NCBI GenBank assembly: GCA_025459175.1
Contig: JALORC010000010.1
Span: 25,415-89,414, forward strand
DNA: 64,000 bases
Source: Planctomycetota bacterium
GTDB taxonomy: Bacteria; Planctomycetota; UBA1135; UBA2386
Direction of reading: 5' to 3'
Every line of letters starts with the position of its first letter. Position 1 is the first letter of the stretch. Below, in pieces: positions 45,113 to 54,199 of this stretch. Position numbers and translations under genes: made by a program. A model generated the notes under the pieces. It made no database searches. It was not told where the DNA came from and saw nothing but the letters and a program-made list of their open reading frames with translations.

Positions 45113-45470
45113 ATGAAGATGCTATTCGCGGCGATCCCCTGCGTTGTTCTTGGTATTTGCGGCGCAGGAGTGTTATACCGATTCGGCCCACAACTCGGGG
45201 GCGGCTGTGACTTTGAAGATCGGCGACTCCCGCGACAAGGCCAGGGCGGAAGCGGAAGCGCGCCAGCAAGTCAACGATGCGCTAGCGATTCTCTCCAAGG
45301 TGGAGTGTGCCATTTGCCCTGGTGGTGCCCAGTGCCCCAGGTCGGCCAAAGCAACAGACGGAACGGTGACCGTTCACTGCCAGCAAGTTGGCTCGACGCA
45401 AGACAGCAGAAGGTGGGTTTGCGCCGCGTCGCATCAAGGCGCCTACGTCGTCAACTGCAAGAAGTGCTGA
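45113..45470 (+). pseudogene. Small Cys-rich exported protein (locus 3), apparently frameshifted
   Basis: An ATG with TGGAG seven bases upstream begins a good signal peptide (MKMLFAAIPCVVLGICGAGV) in one frame, but the Cys-rich body ('VTLKIGDSRDKARAEAEARQQ', 'CAICPGGAQCPRS', 'AYVVNCKKC', eight cysteines) lies in another frame, open from a TTG at 45144 to 45470. A single indel around 45143-45190 would join them into a protein of about 118 residues like the genes at 29532 and 43741. Either a real frameshift, a sequencing error, or translation from the TTG. It heads the locus with 45540-47266. Confidence 0.6.
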
Positions 45471-45495
45471 GGAGCAGATCTGAGCATAGAACAAG

Positions 45496-45520
45496 GCGCT
45501 GCTGCGCTCGGCAGCAGCGC
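45496..45520 (+). terminator. Perfect 10-bp hairpin after Cys-rich gene
   Basis: GCGCTGCTGC - GCTCG - GCAGCAGCGC, a perfect ten-base stem with a five-base loop 25 bases after the 45470 stop and 20 before the next ATG. No T-tract follows, so attenuation or RNA stabilisation is possible. Confidence 0.65.
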
Positions 45521-45539
45521 TACCTAACACCATAAGAAC

Positions 45540-46688
45540 ATGCGATTTCCCAAGAGCGCAGTCTATCTTTTATTAGGCGCTTCCATTGGAGTGGTGTTTC
45601 TTGCACTGGCGCACGGTGGCTTCGCATCAGCGCCGTCTTTGGCCACGACCACGAACGTCGACGTCAAGGTGGCGCCACACATTGGAGAGCCGGCAGCAGC
45701 TGAGGGGCCTGCGGTGGCCGCATCGAGGATGACGGCCACCTCCACTCATGGCGGCCCGCCAGACTTCTCGGCAAGGATTGTCGTCGTGGGGCTCCCAGTG
45801 AACGACGGTCCCGACGCAGGTGTGATTGTCCGGAGGCTAGGTGATGGTCACCTCACACATCAAAGCCTTGACCTGGCGAGGTCATGGGTGGGTGCCTTGC
45901 CGGCCCTCACTCATGCGATCGAGGGCGTGACATCGAAATCTGGAGCCTTCGATGTTGTATCGTGTGACCCGCCGAACCTGTCAGTCGACAACGCAAGTGT
46001 CACCGTGGTGGTCAGGGCTTCTGAAGGATGGTTGCTTCATGCGATAGATGGATCTACAGGAACCCGCTTGAGTGGACTGGTGTCGTGCCAAGATGGTTCC
46101 GACAACCATGTCGGTAGCGATGGGACCGTGTGGATGCCGCGCGAGCTGCCGGGTCAAGCCAAGCACTACATTGCAAGCGTCGCAGGCTTCACGCCCCGAC
46201 GCCTTGCGCATCGAGCCGAAGAGGGAGATGCGTTCGTGTCCTTCTGGCGCTGCGGTTCAATACGAGTTCGGTTGCGGGCCGGGCACTCCGTTTCTGTGTG
46301 GAGCTCGGATGATGGGCGCATCGTGCATCTTGTAGACAGCGACCCACGGCGGGACCGAACCGTCGACGTCGAAGAGCTCAAGCCAGGACAATACATTTTG
46401 CATGTGGCGACAGAAAACGGCGTCTGCTGTGGAGAAGTCACTGTGCATCCGGAGTCATCGATCGTAATCAATGCTGAAGATCTATGCGGGTCTCTACCTC
46501 GTCAAGCAACGTTGCATTTGCTGTGCGATGGAGACTTGACGAAGATGGACAGCGTAAACATGGATCTGACGGTAGCGAGTATACCCTATAGTGTGGCGAT
46601 CCAAAACCAAGGCGGTGGATCGAAGTTGCATCAAAGAGTATTGCGCAGCTTGGCTTCTCGGGAGGGCTGCAGCATCGATAGGCATTGA
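45540..46688 (+). CDS. Exported protein with beta-sandwich repeats (locus 3)
   Basis: A 382-residue protein with signal peptide MRFPKSAVYLLLGASIGVVFLALAHGG. The body contains beta-rich segments like carboxypeptidase-regulatory or prealbumin-like sandwiches ('ARIVVVGLPVNDGPDAGVIVRR', 'VDVEELKPGQYILHVATENGVCCGEVTV'). No catalytic motif recognised. It ends with TGATG, so the next ORF starts on the stop; the two could also be one gene split by an old frameshift. GC is clearly lower than in the propeller and amidohydrolase genes. Confidence 0.65.
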   Translation: MRFPKSAVYLLLGASIGVVFLALAHGGFASAPSLATTTNVDVKVAPHIGEPAAAEGPAVAASRMTATSTHGGPPDFSARIVVVGLPVNDGPDAGVIVRRLGDGHLTHQSLDLARSWVGALPALTHAIEGVTSKSGAFDVVSCDPPNLSVDNASVTVVVRASEGWLLHAIDGSTGTRLSGLVSCQDGSDNHVGSDGTVWMPRELPGQAKHYIASVAGFTPRRLAHRAEEGDAFVSFWRCGSIRVRLRAGHSVSVWSSDDGRIVHLVDSDPRRDRTVDVEELKPGQYILHVATENGVCCGEVTVHPESSIVINAEDLCGSLPRQATLHLLCDGDLTKMDSVNMDLTVASIPYSVAIQNQGGGSKLHQRVLRSLASREGCSIDRH

Positions 46689-47266
46689 TGGATTTGTTTC
46701 CGGCGACATACAGAGTGGCCATTCCCGAAATCGGGGTTGAGACAGAGTTTATCGTTCCCGCGACCGGTCCGGTCGATGCCCCCATTGATTGCTATGATAT
46801 GGCCAGAATCAAGGTGGCAGTGCAGGCTGGTATGCAGCCACCGAATCTGTCGATCGAACATGTGTTTTGGTCGTATGCCGACAGCCAATCGAGTGGGTAC
46901 GCGCGGATCAGCACTGGCTCCGTGGAGTGCCATGTGTCGGTGCCGAAGAAACCACTGAAGATGATGGTGGTTTTCTCCGACAATTCGGTGTCCGGTGCCG
47001 TGCATTGGAGGCCAGGACAGGATACGGATTTGCACTTCAGCAAGGCGGAAGCCGTGAGGGTCGCCGTGCGCATGATGAGGTCGGGAAAGCCTGCGTACTT
47101 GGACGAGTATTGGGATGCTGACATTCAAGCTCTAGACCATGATGGTGAACGCCTTGGTTACGGAGTAAACAGCAGTGATCCGTCGCAAGCCGTGTTCACG
47201 GTGTCGCGGCCTGGCCTCCAGTCGCCATGGCATGGGTGTGGGGCAAGTCGGTCCTTGGCGAGCTGA
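46688..47266 (+). CDS. Beta-rich protein coupled to upstream exported protein
   Basis: About 192 residues from the ATG that overlaps the upstream TGA (TGATG). It opens directly into beta-rich sequence ('LFPATYRVAIPEIGVETEFIVPATGPVDAPIDCYDMARIKV') with no signal peptide, which suggests it is the displaced C-terminal part of 45540-46688. An in-frame TAG lies just upstream of its start, so simple read-through cannot join them. No family recognised. It ends 170 bases before the next IS91-type end. Confidence 0.5.
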   Translation: MDLFPATYRVAIPEIGVETEFIVPATGPVDAPIDCYDMARIKVAVQAGMQPPNLSIEHVFWSYADSQSSGYARISTGSVECHVSVPKKPLKMMVVFSDNSVSGAVHWRPGQDTDLHFSKAEAVRVAVRMMRSGKPAYLDEYWDADIQALDHDGERLGYGVNSSDPSQAVFTVSRPGLQSPWHGCGASRSLAS

Positions 47267-47436
47267 TCGTCGCTGATCTCGATGTTGCTTTCGTAGTCGT
47301 TGGTATCGAGAGCGGGTTTGACGTAGCTGTTGCGTGCGCCCCACATGCCAACGTTTGGCGCCGGTTGCTACATGATCCGGGATGCCGACCCGATCCCCGC
47401 GCGTTCGCCGTCACGACCCGACCCTGACCGAACGCA

Positions 47437-48330
47437 TAGGAAGTTCAATCTGCGGCCCCAACATCACTCCGCGACACACTCGGAGGCACTGCCGAACTCG
47501 TCCACCGCCGGCGGCGCCCGGCAACCCGCCTGCTCCAGCACCGCCGCAGACAGCCCCATCGCCCCCAACACCCGCACGATCGACGCCGGATCGTGGATCG
47601 CCGCCAGCACACGACGCACTCCCGAACACTACGGGCAAACCAAGGCCTCGAAGCCGCGCGCCCGCTGCAGCAACACCGCCGAAGAATTCCGCCGACGACC
47701 ACCACGTCGCCCGCCACCACCATGCGGAACCCGCAGCAGCGCGCGCACCCGCCGCTCTGCCTACTGCCTTTGGAACGCGGCGGCGGCGACGCTCTCGGCC
47801 ACCTCGGCCGCAGCGACCTGCCCCGCGGGGACACCACCTGCCACGTGCTGGCAGCCGCCGCCTTCGCCTTCCTCTTCCTCGCGACGCGGCACCACCCGCG
47901 AGCGCAATCCCGACGCTGGTGCCAGCACCCCGTGATACGTCACCAGGTGCTTCCTCGGCCTTGGCACCAGCGCGCACAGCCGCTCATCAGCACCTCCTTC
48001 GTCATCACCACCGCTTGCGTGCCGTCACGCCAGCGCTTCTTCAGCGAGTACCCGATCCGCCCATCCGCCAGCTCCGATTCCGGATCCGCCGCACCAGCTG
48101 CTGCACATCGCCATCGCTCACCTCCCGCATTGCACGCGAGCGAAGCCGTGCGCCAGCACCCCGCATCGCAAGAACGCCTCGACCTACCGCAGGCAGAACC
48201 GCGGCACCGACCGTTCCCTCGCTTCCACAGAGCACACGAACGAACCCCACGCCGCCTGCACCGCGCAGTACAGCACCGTTACCTCCGGCTCGCGCCGCAC
48301 GCGTTCGCCATCGCCACTGCGCACGCAGGC
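47437..48330 (-). pseudogene. IS91-family transposase, internally deleted and frameshifted (copy D)
   Basis: The minus strand retains the N-terminus ('PEVTVLYCAVQAAWGSFVCSVEARERSVPRF' then a stop, then 'VEAFLRCGVLAHGFARVQC'), typical of IS91 Y2 transposases. It jumps over the zinc and tyrosine region to 'DGRIGYSLKKRWRDGT', 'PRKHLVTYHGVL' and a frameshifted C-terminus, and ends with the element terminus TAGGAAGTTCAATCTGCGGCCCC at 47437-47459. At least one stop, several frameshifts and a large deletion make it inactive. The rest of the 47267-48529 stretch carries no gene. Confidence 0.85.
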
Positions 48331-48529
48331 TCCGCGGCACGCACTCCCGCCGCGATGGCACTCCAGCCACGGATCTGCCCACCCGCCACCCCACCCCGCC
48401 CAACCGCAACCACCCCCACCAGACACCTCCGGTACGTCGCGATCGCCAAAAAGTCTTGGCCCGACCGACCACCGGTTCCGTAGAAGTGCCCCTCCCCGCG
48501 ACCCCTCGCGCCGGCACTTCGAGAGCCAC

Positions 48530-50335
48530 ATGCGGACCCCCAGCTCGCTGCCCTTCCAAGGCGCCTCCCTGTTCGTACTCAGCCTGTGCCTCGGCGCAGC
48601 GGCCGCCGCCGCCCAGGACCCGACTCCGCCGGCGCCCCCAGTCGCCCCGCCGACCCAGGCCCCAGCCCAACCAGCAGCCGAACCACCCGCCGCGACCGCG
48701 CCCACCACCCCGCCCGCCGCCGAGGGCGAAGCCCCGCGCCGCCGCGGCCCGCGCCGCCCGCCGCTCGTGCTCGAAGCCGGCACCGTGCACCCCGTCGCCG
48801 GCCCCGCGATCCAGAACGGCGTCGTCGTGATCCGCGGCGACCGCATCCTCGCGGTCGGCAAGCAGGGCGAGGTCGAGCTCCCGCAAGGCGCCACGGTGCG
48901 CAGCTTCCCGACCGGCCACATCTACCCGGGCCTGATCGACGCCCAGACCGACGCCTTCACCGACGCCTCGCTGCGCGACGCCGGCGACAGCGACGGCGGC
49001 AGCGGCTTCGTCGACGACCTGCGTGTGCAGCACGACCGCAGCGACGAACTGATCCAGGCCGGCATCACCACCGCCTACGTCAGCGTGCGTTCGCCGGCGC
49101 TGGTGCGCGGCCAGGGCGCCATCGTGCGGCCGCTGGCCAGCGGCTTCGAACCGTGGAGCGGGCGCGAACGCGCCGCGCTGCAGCTGCGCATGACGCAGGG
49201 CCCCGGCCCGTCGCACGCGCTGCAGCGGCAGCAGCAGATGAAGCAGGTCGACGGCCTGTTCGAAGGCCTCGAGGAGTTCCGCAAGGCGCGCATCGACCAC
49301 GAAGACGCGGTCAAGAAGTACGACAAGGAGTTCGCCGACTACCTCGCGTTCCACCAGAAGAAGAAGGACGCCGAGAAGAAGGACGACAAGCCCGCTGGCG
49401 ACAAGGCGCCCGCCGGCGACGCGAAGCCGGCCACGCCCCCGGCCGGCGCCGACGCCGGTGGACCGCCGCGCGAAGGTCGACCCGGCCGCGGCAACCGCGG
49501 TGGACCGCCGCGCGAGCAGCCGCCGAAGGAAGAGCCGCCGAAGCAACCCGACCACGAGCTCGAAGCGGCGCTGGCGACCTTGTTCGACGCGCTGGCGCAG
49601 GATCCGCCGAAGCCGGTCGAGCCGCCGAAGCCGGCCGAACCCCCGAAGCAGGGTGAGCGCCCCGCCGGCCCGCCGCAGGGTGGCCCGCCCCAGGGTGGCG
49701 CCCCAGCGGGTGGCGCCGCGGCCGGCGACAAGAAGGACGAAGCGCCCAAGCGCCCGACCTACCCGAAGGCACCCGACCGCGATCCGCAGCGCGAGGCGTT
49801 GCTGCGCGTGCTCGACGGCGAACTGCCGCTGCGCGTCGAAGCGCACCGCCCCGACGAACTGCGCGCCGCGCTGCAGCTGCAACGCGAGCGCAAGATCCCG
49901 GTGCTGGTGCTCGAGCAGGCCTACGGCGCCGCACCGCTGGTCGCCCAGCTCGCCGAGCAAGGTGCGTCCGTGGTGCTGACCGAACTGCTGCCGGTGCCGT
50001 TCGAACCGCCGTACGACCACTTCGACCCGACCGCGCTGCCCGCAGCGCTGCAGCAGGCCGGCGTGCCGTTCGCGATCGCGACCGGCAGCGGCAAGCAGGC
50101 GGGCCTGCTGCCGCTGCTCGCCGCTGCCGCGGTCGGCCGCGGCCTCGATCGCGACGCGGCGCTGCGCGCGATCACGTTGACGCCGGCCGAGATCCTCGGC
50201 GTCGCCGCCGACACCGGGTCGCTGCAGGCCGGCAAGTATGCCGACGTGCTGGTGACCGACCGACCGTTGTTCGCGACCGACAGCCGCGTGCTGCTGGTGC
50301 TGCAGAAGGGCCGCGCCGAATTCGAGGTGAAGTGA
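48530..50335 (+). CDS. Amidohydrolase-like exported protein 1, metal ligands lost
   Basis: A 601-residue exported protein, first of the array. Signal peptide MRTPSSLPFQGASLFVLSLCLGAAAAAAQ, then a Pro/Ala linker. The amidohydrolase N-terminal sandwich is clear ('AGTVHPVAGPAIQNGVVVIRGDRILAVG', 'HIYPGLIDAQTDA'), but the HxH normally following PGLID is QTD. A Lys/Pro/Gly-rich insert (about 250-410) interrupts the barrel. The C-terminal signature 'GSLQAGKYADVLVTDRPL' is kept. Likely non-catalytic. It ends in TGATG overlapping gene 2. Confidence 0.85.
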   Translation: MRTPSSLPFQGASLFVLSLCLGAAAAAAQDPTPPAPPVAPPTQAPAQPAAEPPAATAPTTPPAAEGEAPRRRGPRRPPLVLEAGTVHPVAGPAIQNGVVVIRGDRILAVGKQGEVELPQGATVRSFPTGHIYPGLIDAQTDAFTDASLRDAGDSDGGSGFVDDLRVQHDRSDELIQAGITTAYVSVRSPALVRGQGAIVRPLASGFEPWSGRERAALQLRMTQGPGPSHALQRQQQMKQVDGLFEGLEEFRKARIDHEDAVKKYDKEFADYLAFHQKKKDAEKKDDKPAGDKAPAGDAKPATPPAGADAGGPPREGRPGRGNRGGPPREQPPKEEPPKQPDHELEAALATLFDALAQDPPKPVEPPKPAEPPKQGERPAGPPQGGPPQGGAPAGGAAAGDKKDEAPKRPTYPKAPDRDPQREALLRVLDGELPLRVEAHRPDELRAALQLQRERKIPVLVLEQAYGAAPLVAQLAEQGASVVLTELLPVPFEPPYDHFDPTALPAALQQAGVPFAIATGSGKQAGLLPLLAAAAVGRGLDRDAALRAITLTPAEILGVAADTGSLQAGKYADVLVTDRPLFATDSRVLLVLQKGRAEFEVK

Positions 50336-51543
50336 TGAACCGTCCGTTCGCGAAGTCGACCCTGCACCACGCCACCGCCGCCGCCGCCCTGCTGGCGTTG
50401 GCCGCTCTGAGTCCGGCGCAGGATCTGCTGGTGCGCGCGCGCACCGTGGTGCTGGCCGCCGACACGGTGCTGTCCCCCGGCAGCTTCCTGGTGCAGAAGG
50501 GCAAGGTCGCGTGGGTCGGCGACGACATCCCGGCCGAAGCGCGCGCCGGCGCCACCGTCGTCGACTACGGCGATGCGACCATCGTGCCGGGCTTCGTATT
50601 GCCGCCGACCACCCTCGGCCGCGACCGCGACCTCGCCGAGGGTGCGCTGGCGTTCACGCCGGACCTGCGCGCCAGCGAAGCGTTCGATCCGTGGCAGGAA
50701 CAGCTGCTGGCGCTGCCGAAGTTCGGCATCACGTCGATGTTCCTGTCGCCGTCGCCGCGCAACGTCGCCGGCGGCATCGGCGCACTGGTCAAGCCCGGCA
50801 AGGACGGCGGCACGCTGGTCGCTCCCGACCTGCAGCTGACGCTGTCGCTGACCACAGCGGCGCGCAACCCCGAACGCCAGCCGACCTCGCTGATGGGCGC
50901 GATGGAGCTGCTGCGCACGACCTTGACCGCGGCGCAGAGCGGCGTGCAGGGCGGCCCTGACGCCGCGGTGCTGCGGCAGGCGCTGCAGGGCGGTCGCCGC
51001 ATCGTCGTACACGCCGACACCTACACCGAACTGATGGCGGCACTCGACCTGGCCAAGGAGTTCCGCTTCGAGCCGGTGCTGGTCGGCGCCGCCGACGCCG
51101 GCAAGGTGCTGCCGCGGCTGATCGCGCAGAAGGCCGCGGTCGTGCTCGGCTCGCTGCAGCCCAGCCAGCGGCTCGAGCAGCTGCGGCTGCCGGTGCGGCT
51201 CGCCGAGGCCGGCGTGCCGTTCTGCTTCGGCGGTCGCGCCGAGACGATGCGGCTGTCGGCGGTGCTCGCGGTGCGCCACGGCCTCGACCGCAAGAACGCG
51301 CTGCAGGCGCTGACCCGCAACGCCGCCGCGCTGCTCGACCAGCAAGCGAACATCGGGGCGCTGCGCCAGGGCACGGCCGCCGACTTCGTGGTGTTCTCGG
51401 GCGACCCGCTCGACCTCGACAGCACCCATCTCGCCACCTGGATCGACGGCGCGCGCGTGCACGGCGCGGCGCCGAGCCAGGCGGCCTCGACCCCAGCCGC
51501 CGCGAACCAGGCCGCCGCGACCACCACTGCAGGAGCCCGCTGA
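50335..51543 (+). CDS. Amidohydrolase-like exported protein 2, metal ligands lost
   Basis: A 402-residue exported protein; the ATG on the upstream stop (TGATG) is chosen over the GTG three bases earlier. Signal peptide ends near LSPAQDLL. The N-terminal sandwich ('ARTVVLAADTVLSPGSFLVQKGKVAWVG', 'ATIVPGFVLPPTTL') lacks the HxH. The barrel remnant and C-terminal helices ('LAVRHGLDRKNALQALTRNAAALL') and 'GALRQGTAADFVVFSGDPLD' are kept. Likely non-catalytic. Confidence 0.85.
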   Translation: MNRPFAKSTLHHATAAAALLALAALSPAQDLLVRARTVVLAADTVLSPGSFLVQKGKVAWVGDDIPAEARAGATVVDYGDATIVPGFVLPPTTLGRDRDLAEGALAFTPDLRASEAFDPWQEQLLALPKFGITSMFLSPSPRNVAGGIGALVKPGKDGGTLVAPDLQLTLSLTTAARNPERQPTSLMGAMELLRTTLTAAQSGVQGGPDAAVLRQALQGGRRIVVHADTYTELMAALDLAKEFRFEPVLVGAADAGKVLPRLIAQKAAVVLGSLQPSQRLEQLRLPVRLAEAGVPFCFGGRAETMRLSAVLAVRHGLDRKNALQALTRNAAALLDQQANIGALRQGTAADFVVFSGDPLDLDSTHLATWIDGARVHGAAPSQAASTPAAANQAAATTTAGAR

Positions 51544-52769
51544 TGATCCGCCTCGCCACCACCGCGGCCGCGCTGCTGCTGCTCGCGAGCAATCTCGCCG
51601 CGCAAGCCACCGCCACCGTCTACACCAACGCCCGCATCCTGCCCGGCGGCCGGGCCCCGATCGAGAACGGCGTGCTGGTGATCGCCGGCGGCAAGATCCT
51701 GGCCCTCGGCGGCGCCGAGACCGCGATCCCCGACGGCAGCACGCGCGTCGACTGCCAGGGCCAGACGATCACGCCGGGGCTCATCGACGCGTCGTTCCGC
51801 GGCACCAGTAGCGGCGCCGACTTCAATGAACAGAGCGGCGAAGTGACGCCGCACCTGCGCGTGCTCGACAGCCTCGACCCGCAGGACAAGGTGTTCGAGC
51901 GCGCGCGCAACGCCGGCGTCACCACCGTGCACGTGATGCCCGGCACCAGGAACGTGATCGGCGGACTCGGTTGTGTGCTGAAGACCGCCGGCAGCGACCC
52001 GCAGGCGATGGTGCTGAAGCAGGACGCCAGCCTGCGCATCGTGATGGGCACCGAACCGTCGATGGGCAACCGCGCGATCCGCGGCGGCAGCGTCGACTCG
52101 ATCTACTACCGCCGCCCGACCACCCGCATGGGCGTGGTGTGGGAGGCGCGCAAGTCGTTCTTCGCCGCCAAGCAGGCGATGCAGACCCAGGGCACGCCGC
52201 CGAGCGCCGACCCGGGCCGCGCCGTGCTCGAACGCGTGCTGAAGGGCCAGCTGACCGCGGTCACCACCGCGCGCAGCGAACAGGATCTGCGCACCGCCCT
52301 GCGCATCGCCGCCGAGTTCGGCTACCAGACCGTGCTCGACGACGCCCAGGACGCGCACCTGGTGATCGACGAGATCGCGGCGGCCAAGACCACCGTGCTG
52401 CTCGGCGCGCCGAGTGCTGTCGCGGTGGCCGGCAGCGCCGCCCAGGACGGCGCCGATCCACGCAGCGCCACCGTGGCGCTGCTGGCCGCGCGCGGCATCC
52501 CGTTCGTGATCACCACCGGCAGCAACCTCGCCGCGCTCGATCTCGTGCGCGAAGCGATGTTCGCGGTGCGCAACGGTCTGTCGCCGGCGCAGGCGCTCGA
52601 CGCCATCACCATCGAACCCGCCAAACTGCTCGGCATCGCCGACCGCACCGGCAGCCTCGCCCCCGGCAAGGACGCCGACTTCGTGGTCTGGTCCACTGAT
52701 CCCCTCGACCCGGCCGCGCAGGCCACGTCGGTCCACATCGACGGCATTCCCGTGCTCGCACCCCGATGA
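51543..52769 (+). CDS. Amidohydrolase-like exported protein 3, metal ligands lost
   Basis: A 408-residue exported protein starting on the upstream stop (TGATG). Signal peptide MIRLATTAAALLLLASNLAAQ. 'YTNARILPGGRAPIENGVLVIAGGKILALGG' and 'QTITPGLIDASFRGTSS' show the amidohydrolase entrance with HxH replaced. 'MPGTRNVIGGLGCVLKTAG' is the barrel loop also present in genes 6 and 7. The end 'GSLAPGKDADFVVWSTDPLD' is canonical. It overlaps the next gene by ATGA. Confidence 0.85.
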   Translation: MIRLATTAAALLLLASNLAAQATATVYTNARILPGGRAPIENGVLVIAGGKILALGGAETAIPDGSTRVDCQGQTITPGLIDASFRGTSSGADFNEQSGEVTPHLRVLDSLDPQDKVFERARNAGVTTVHVMPGTRNVIGGLGCVLKTAGSDPQAMVLKQDASLRIVMGTEPSMGNRAIRGGSVDSIYYRRPTTRMGVVWEARKSFFAAKQAMQTQGTPPSADPGRAVLERVLKGQLTAVTTARSEQDLRTALRIAAEFGYQTVLDDAQDAHLVIDEIAAAKTTVLLGAPSAVAVAGSAAQDGADPRSATVALLAARGIPFVITTGSNLAALDLVREAMFAVRNGLSPAQALDAITIEPAKLLGIADRTGSLAPGKDADFVVWSTDPLDPAAQATSVHIDGIPVLAPR

Positions 52770-54199
52770 ACCAGAAGTCGCAACTCGTGTCCTTGGCCTG
52801 CTGGCTCGCCGCCGCCCTCGCATCGGGTGCGCCGCTCACCGGCCAGGACGTCACCGCCGTCAAGGCGGGCAAGATCATCACCATCAGCGGCCCGGTCATC
52901 GAGAACGGGCTGGTGCTGATCGAGAACGGCCGCATCACCAAGCTCTGCAAGCAGGGTGAGGTCGAGATCCCGTGGGCGGCGAAGGTCATCGACGCCAGCG
53001 GCAAGGTCGTCATGCCGACCTGGGTCGTCGCCCACTCGCAGGGCGGCCAGCGCGGCTTCAACGAGAACATGCAGAACGTGCCGTGGTTGTCGGTCGCCGA
53101 CGCGATCGACCCGGCCGCGCTCTACTTCGAGGACGCGCTGCGCACCGGGGTCGGCACGATCCACGTGCTGGCCGGCAACCAGACGCTGCTCGGTGGCCAC
53201 GGCATGGTCGTGCGCCCGGTCGGCCGCACCGTCGAGGACATGGCGGTGAGCGCCAACACCGGCATCAAGATGTCGCTGTTCGCGCCGGGCGGCGGCCGCC
53301 TGCAGCAGATCCGCAAGCTGCGCCGCGCGCTCGGCGACGTGCGCGAGTACCTCGCCGACTTCGACCGCCGCAAGGCCGAATTCGACAAGGAACAGGCGGC
53401 CGGCGCGATCCCGGCGGACAAGAAGTGGACCGAGGAGATCGACCGCACCAAGAAGCCGGCGGTCGACCTGGTGCAGAAGAAGACCAAGGGCTGGCTCTAC
53501 GTGCCGAGCTTCGCCGAGGTCGACGAGGCGCTGCGGCTGCAGCAGGAACTCGATCTGGTCTGCGTGCTCGGCAACAACATCGACGAGGCCATCGGCCTGC
53601 TGAAGAAGCTCGGCAAGCCGGTCGTGCTCGACGAGAACCTCGAGTACTTCGAGACCGACGAGGAGACGCAGCAGGAGAAGAAGCTGTGCAGCGCCAAGCT
53701 GGTCGCCGACGCCGGCATCCCGTTCGCGCTGACGCTCGGCGCCAACGGCCCGACCGCGCAACCGTGGTGGCAGCTCGGCACCTGCGTGCGCAACGGCATC
53801 CCGCGCCAGCAGGCGCTCGAGGCGCTGACGACGGTGCCGGCCAAGCTGCTCGGGCTCGACGACCAGCTCGGCTCGTTGGCCGAGGGCAAGCTCGGCAACC
53901 TGCAGATCCTGACCGGCGATCCGCTGCAGGCGACCAGCTGGGTCGAGACCGTGCTGCTCGAGGGCGCGGTGGTCTACGAGCGCAGCAAGGATCCGCGGCT
54001 GCAGTACCTGTTCGGCGAGGAGAAGGACAAGCAGAAGAAGGGGGCCGGGCCCGACGACGCCGAGGGCAAGGTCGAACCCAAGGTCACCGAGCCGGCCAAG
54101 GCCGAACCCGCCAAGACCGAGCCGAAGGCCGGTGAGCCGAAGACCGGCGACGGCAAGACGGGCACCCAGAACGGCGGCGGCGGCCGCGAGGTCCGCTGA
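52766..54199 (+). CDS. Amidohydrolase-like exported protein 4, metal ligands changed
   Basis: A 477-residue exported protein starting in an ATGA overlap. Signal peptide ends near LTGQ. 'AGKIITISGPVIENGLVLIENGRITKL' and 'KVVMPTWVVAHSQGG' show the sandwich; one His remains (AHSQ) but the second is Gln. A Lys/Glu-rich helical insert (about 190-240) is present. The C-terminal signature 'GSLAEGKLGNLQILTGDPLQ' is followed by a Lys/Ala/Glu/Pro tail of about 50 residues. Probably non-catalytic, or altered in metal use. Confidence 0.8.
   Translation: MNQKSQLVSLACWLAAALASGAPLTGQDVTAVKAGKIITISGPVIENGLVLIENGRITKLCKQGEVEIPWAAKVIDASGKVVMPTWVVAHSQGGQRGFNENMQNVPWLSVADAIDPAALYFEDALRTGVGTIHVLAGNQTLLGGHGMVVRPVGRTVEDMAVSANTGIKMSLFAPGGGRLQQIRKLRRALGDVREYLADFDRRKAEFDKEQAAGAIPADKKWTEEIDRTKKPAVDLVQKKTKGWLYVPSFAEVDEALRLQQELDLVCVLGNNIDEAIGLLKKLGKPVVLDENLEYFETDEETQQEKKLCSAKLVADAGIPFALTLGANGPTAQPWWQLGTCVRNGIPRQQALEALTTVPAKLLGLDDQLGSLAEGKLGNLQILTGDPLQATSWVETVLLEGAVVYERSKDPRLQYLFGEEKDKQKKGAGPDDAEGKVEPKVTEPAKAEPAKTEPKAGEPKTGDGKTGTQNGGGGREVR

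Noticed and set aside
48041-50020. 659-aa minus-strand ORF across the start of the amidohydrolase array
   Set aside because: Shadow for most of its length; only its last codons coincide with a frame of transposase remnant D.
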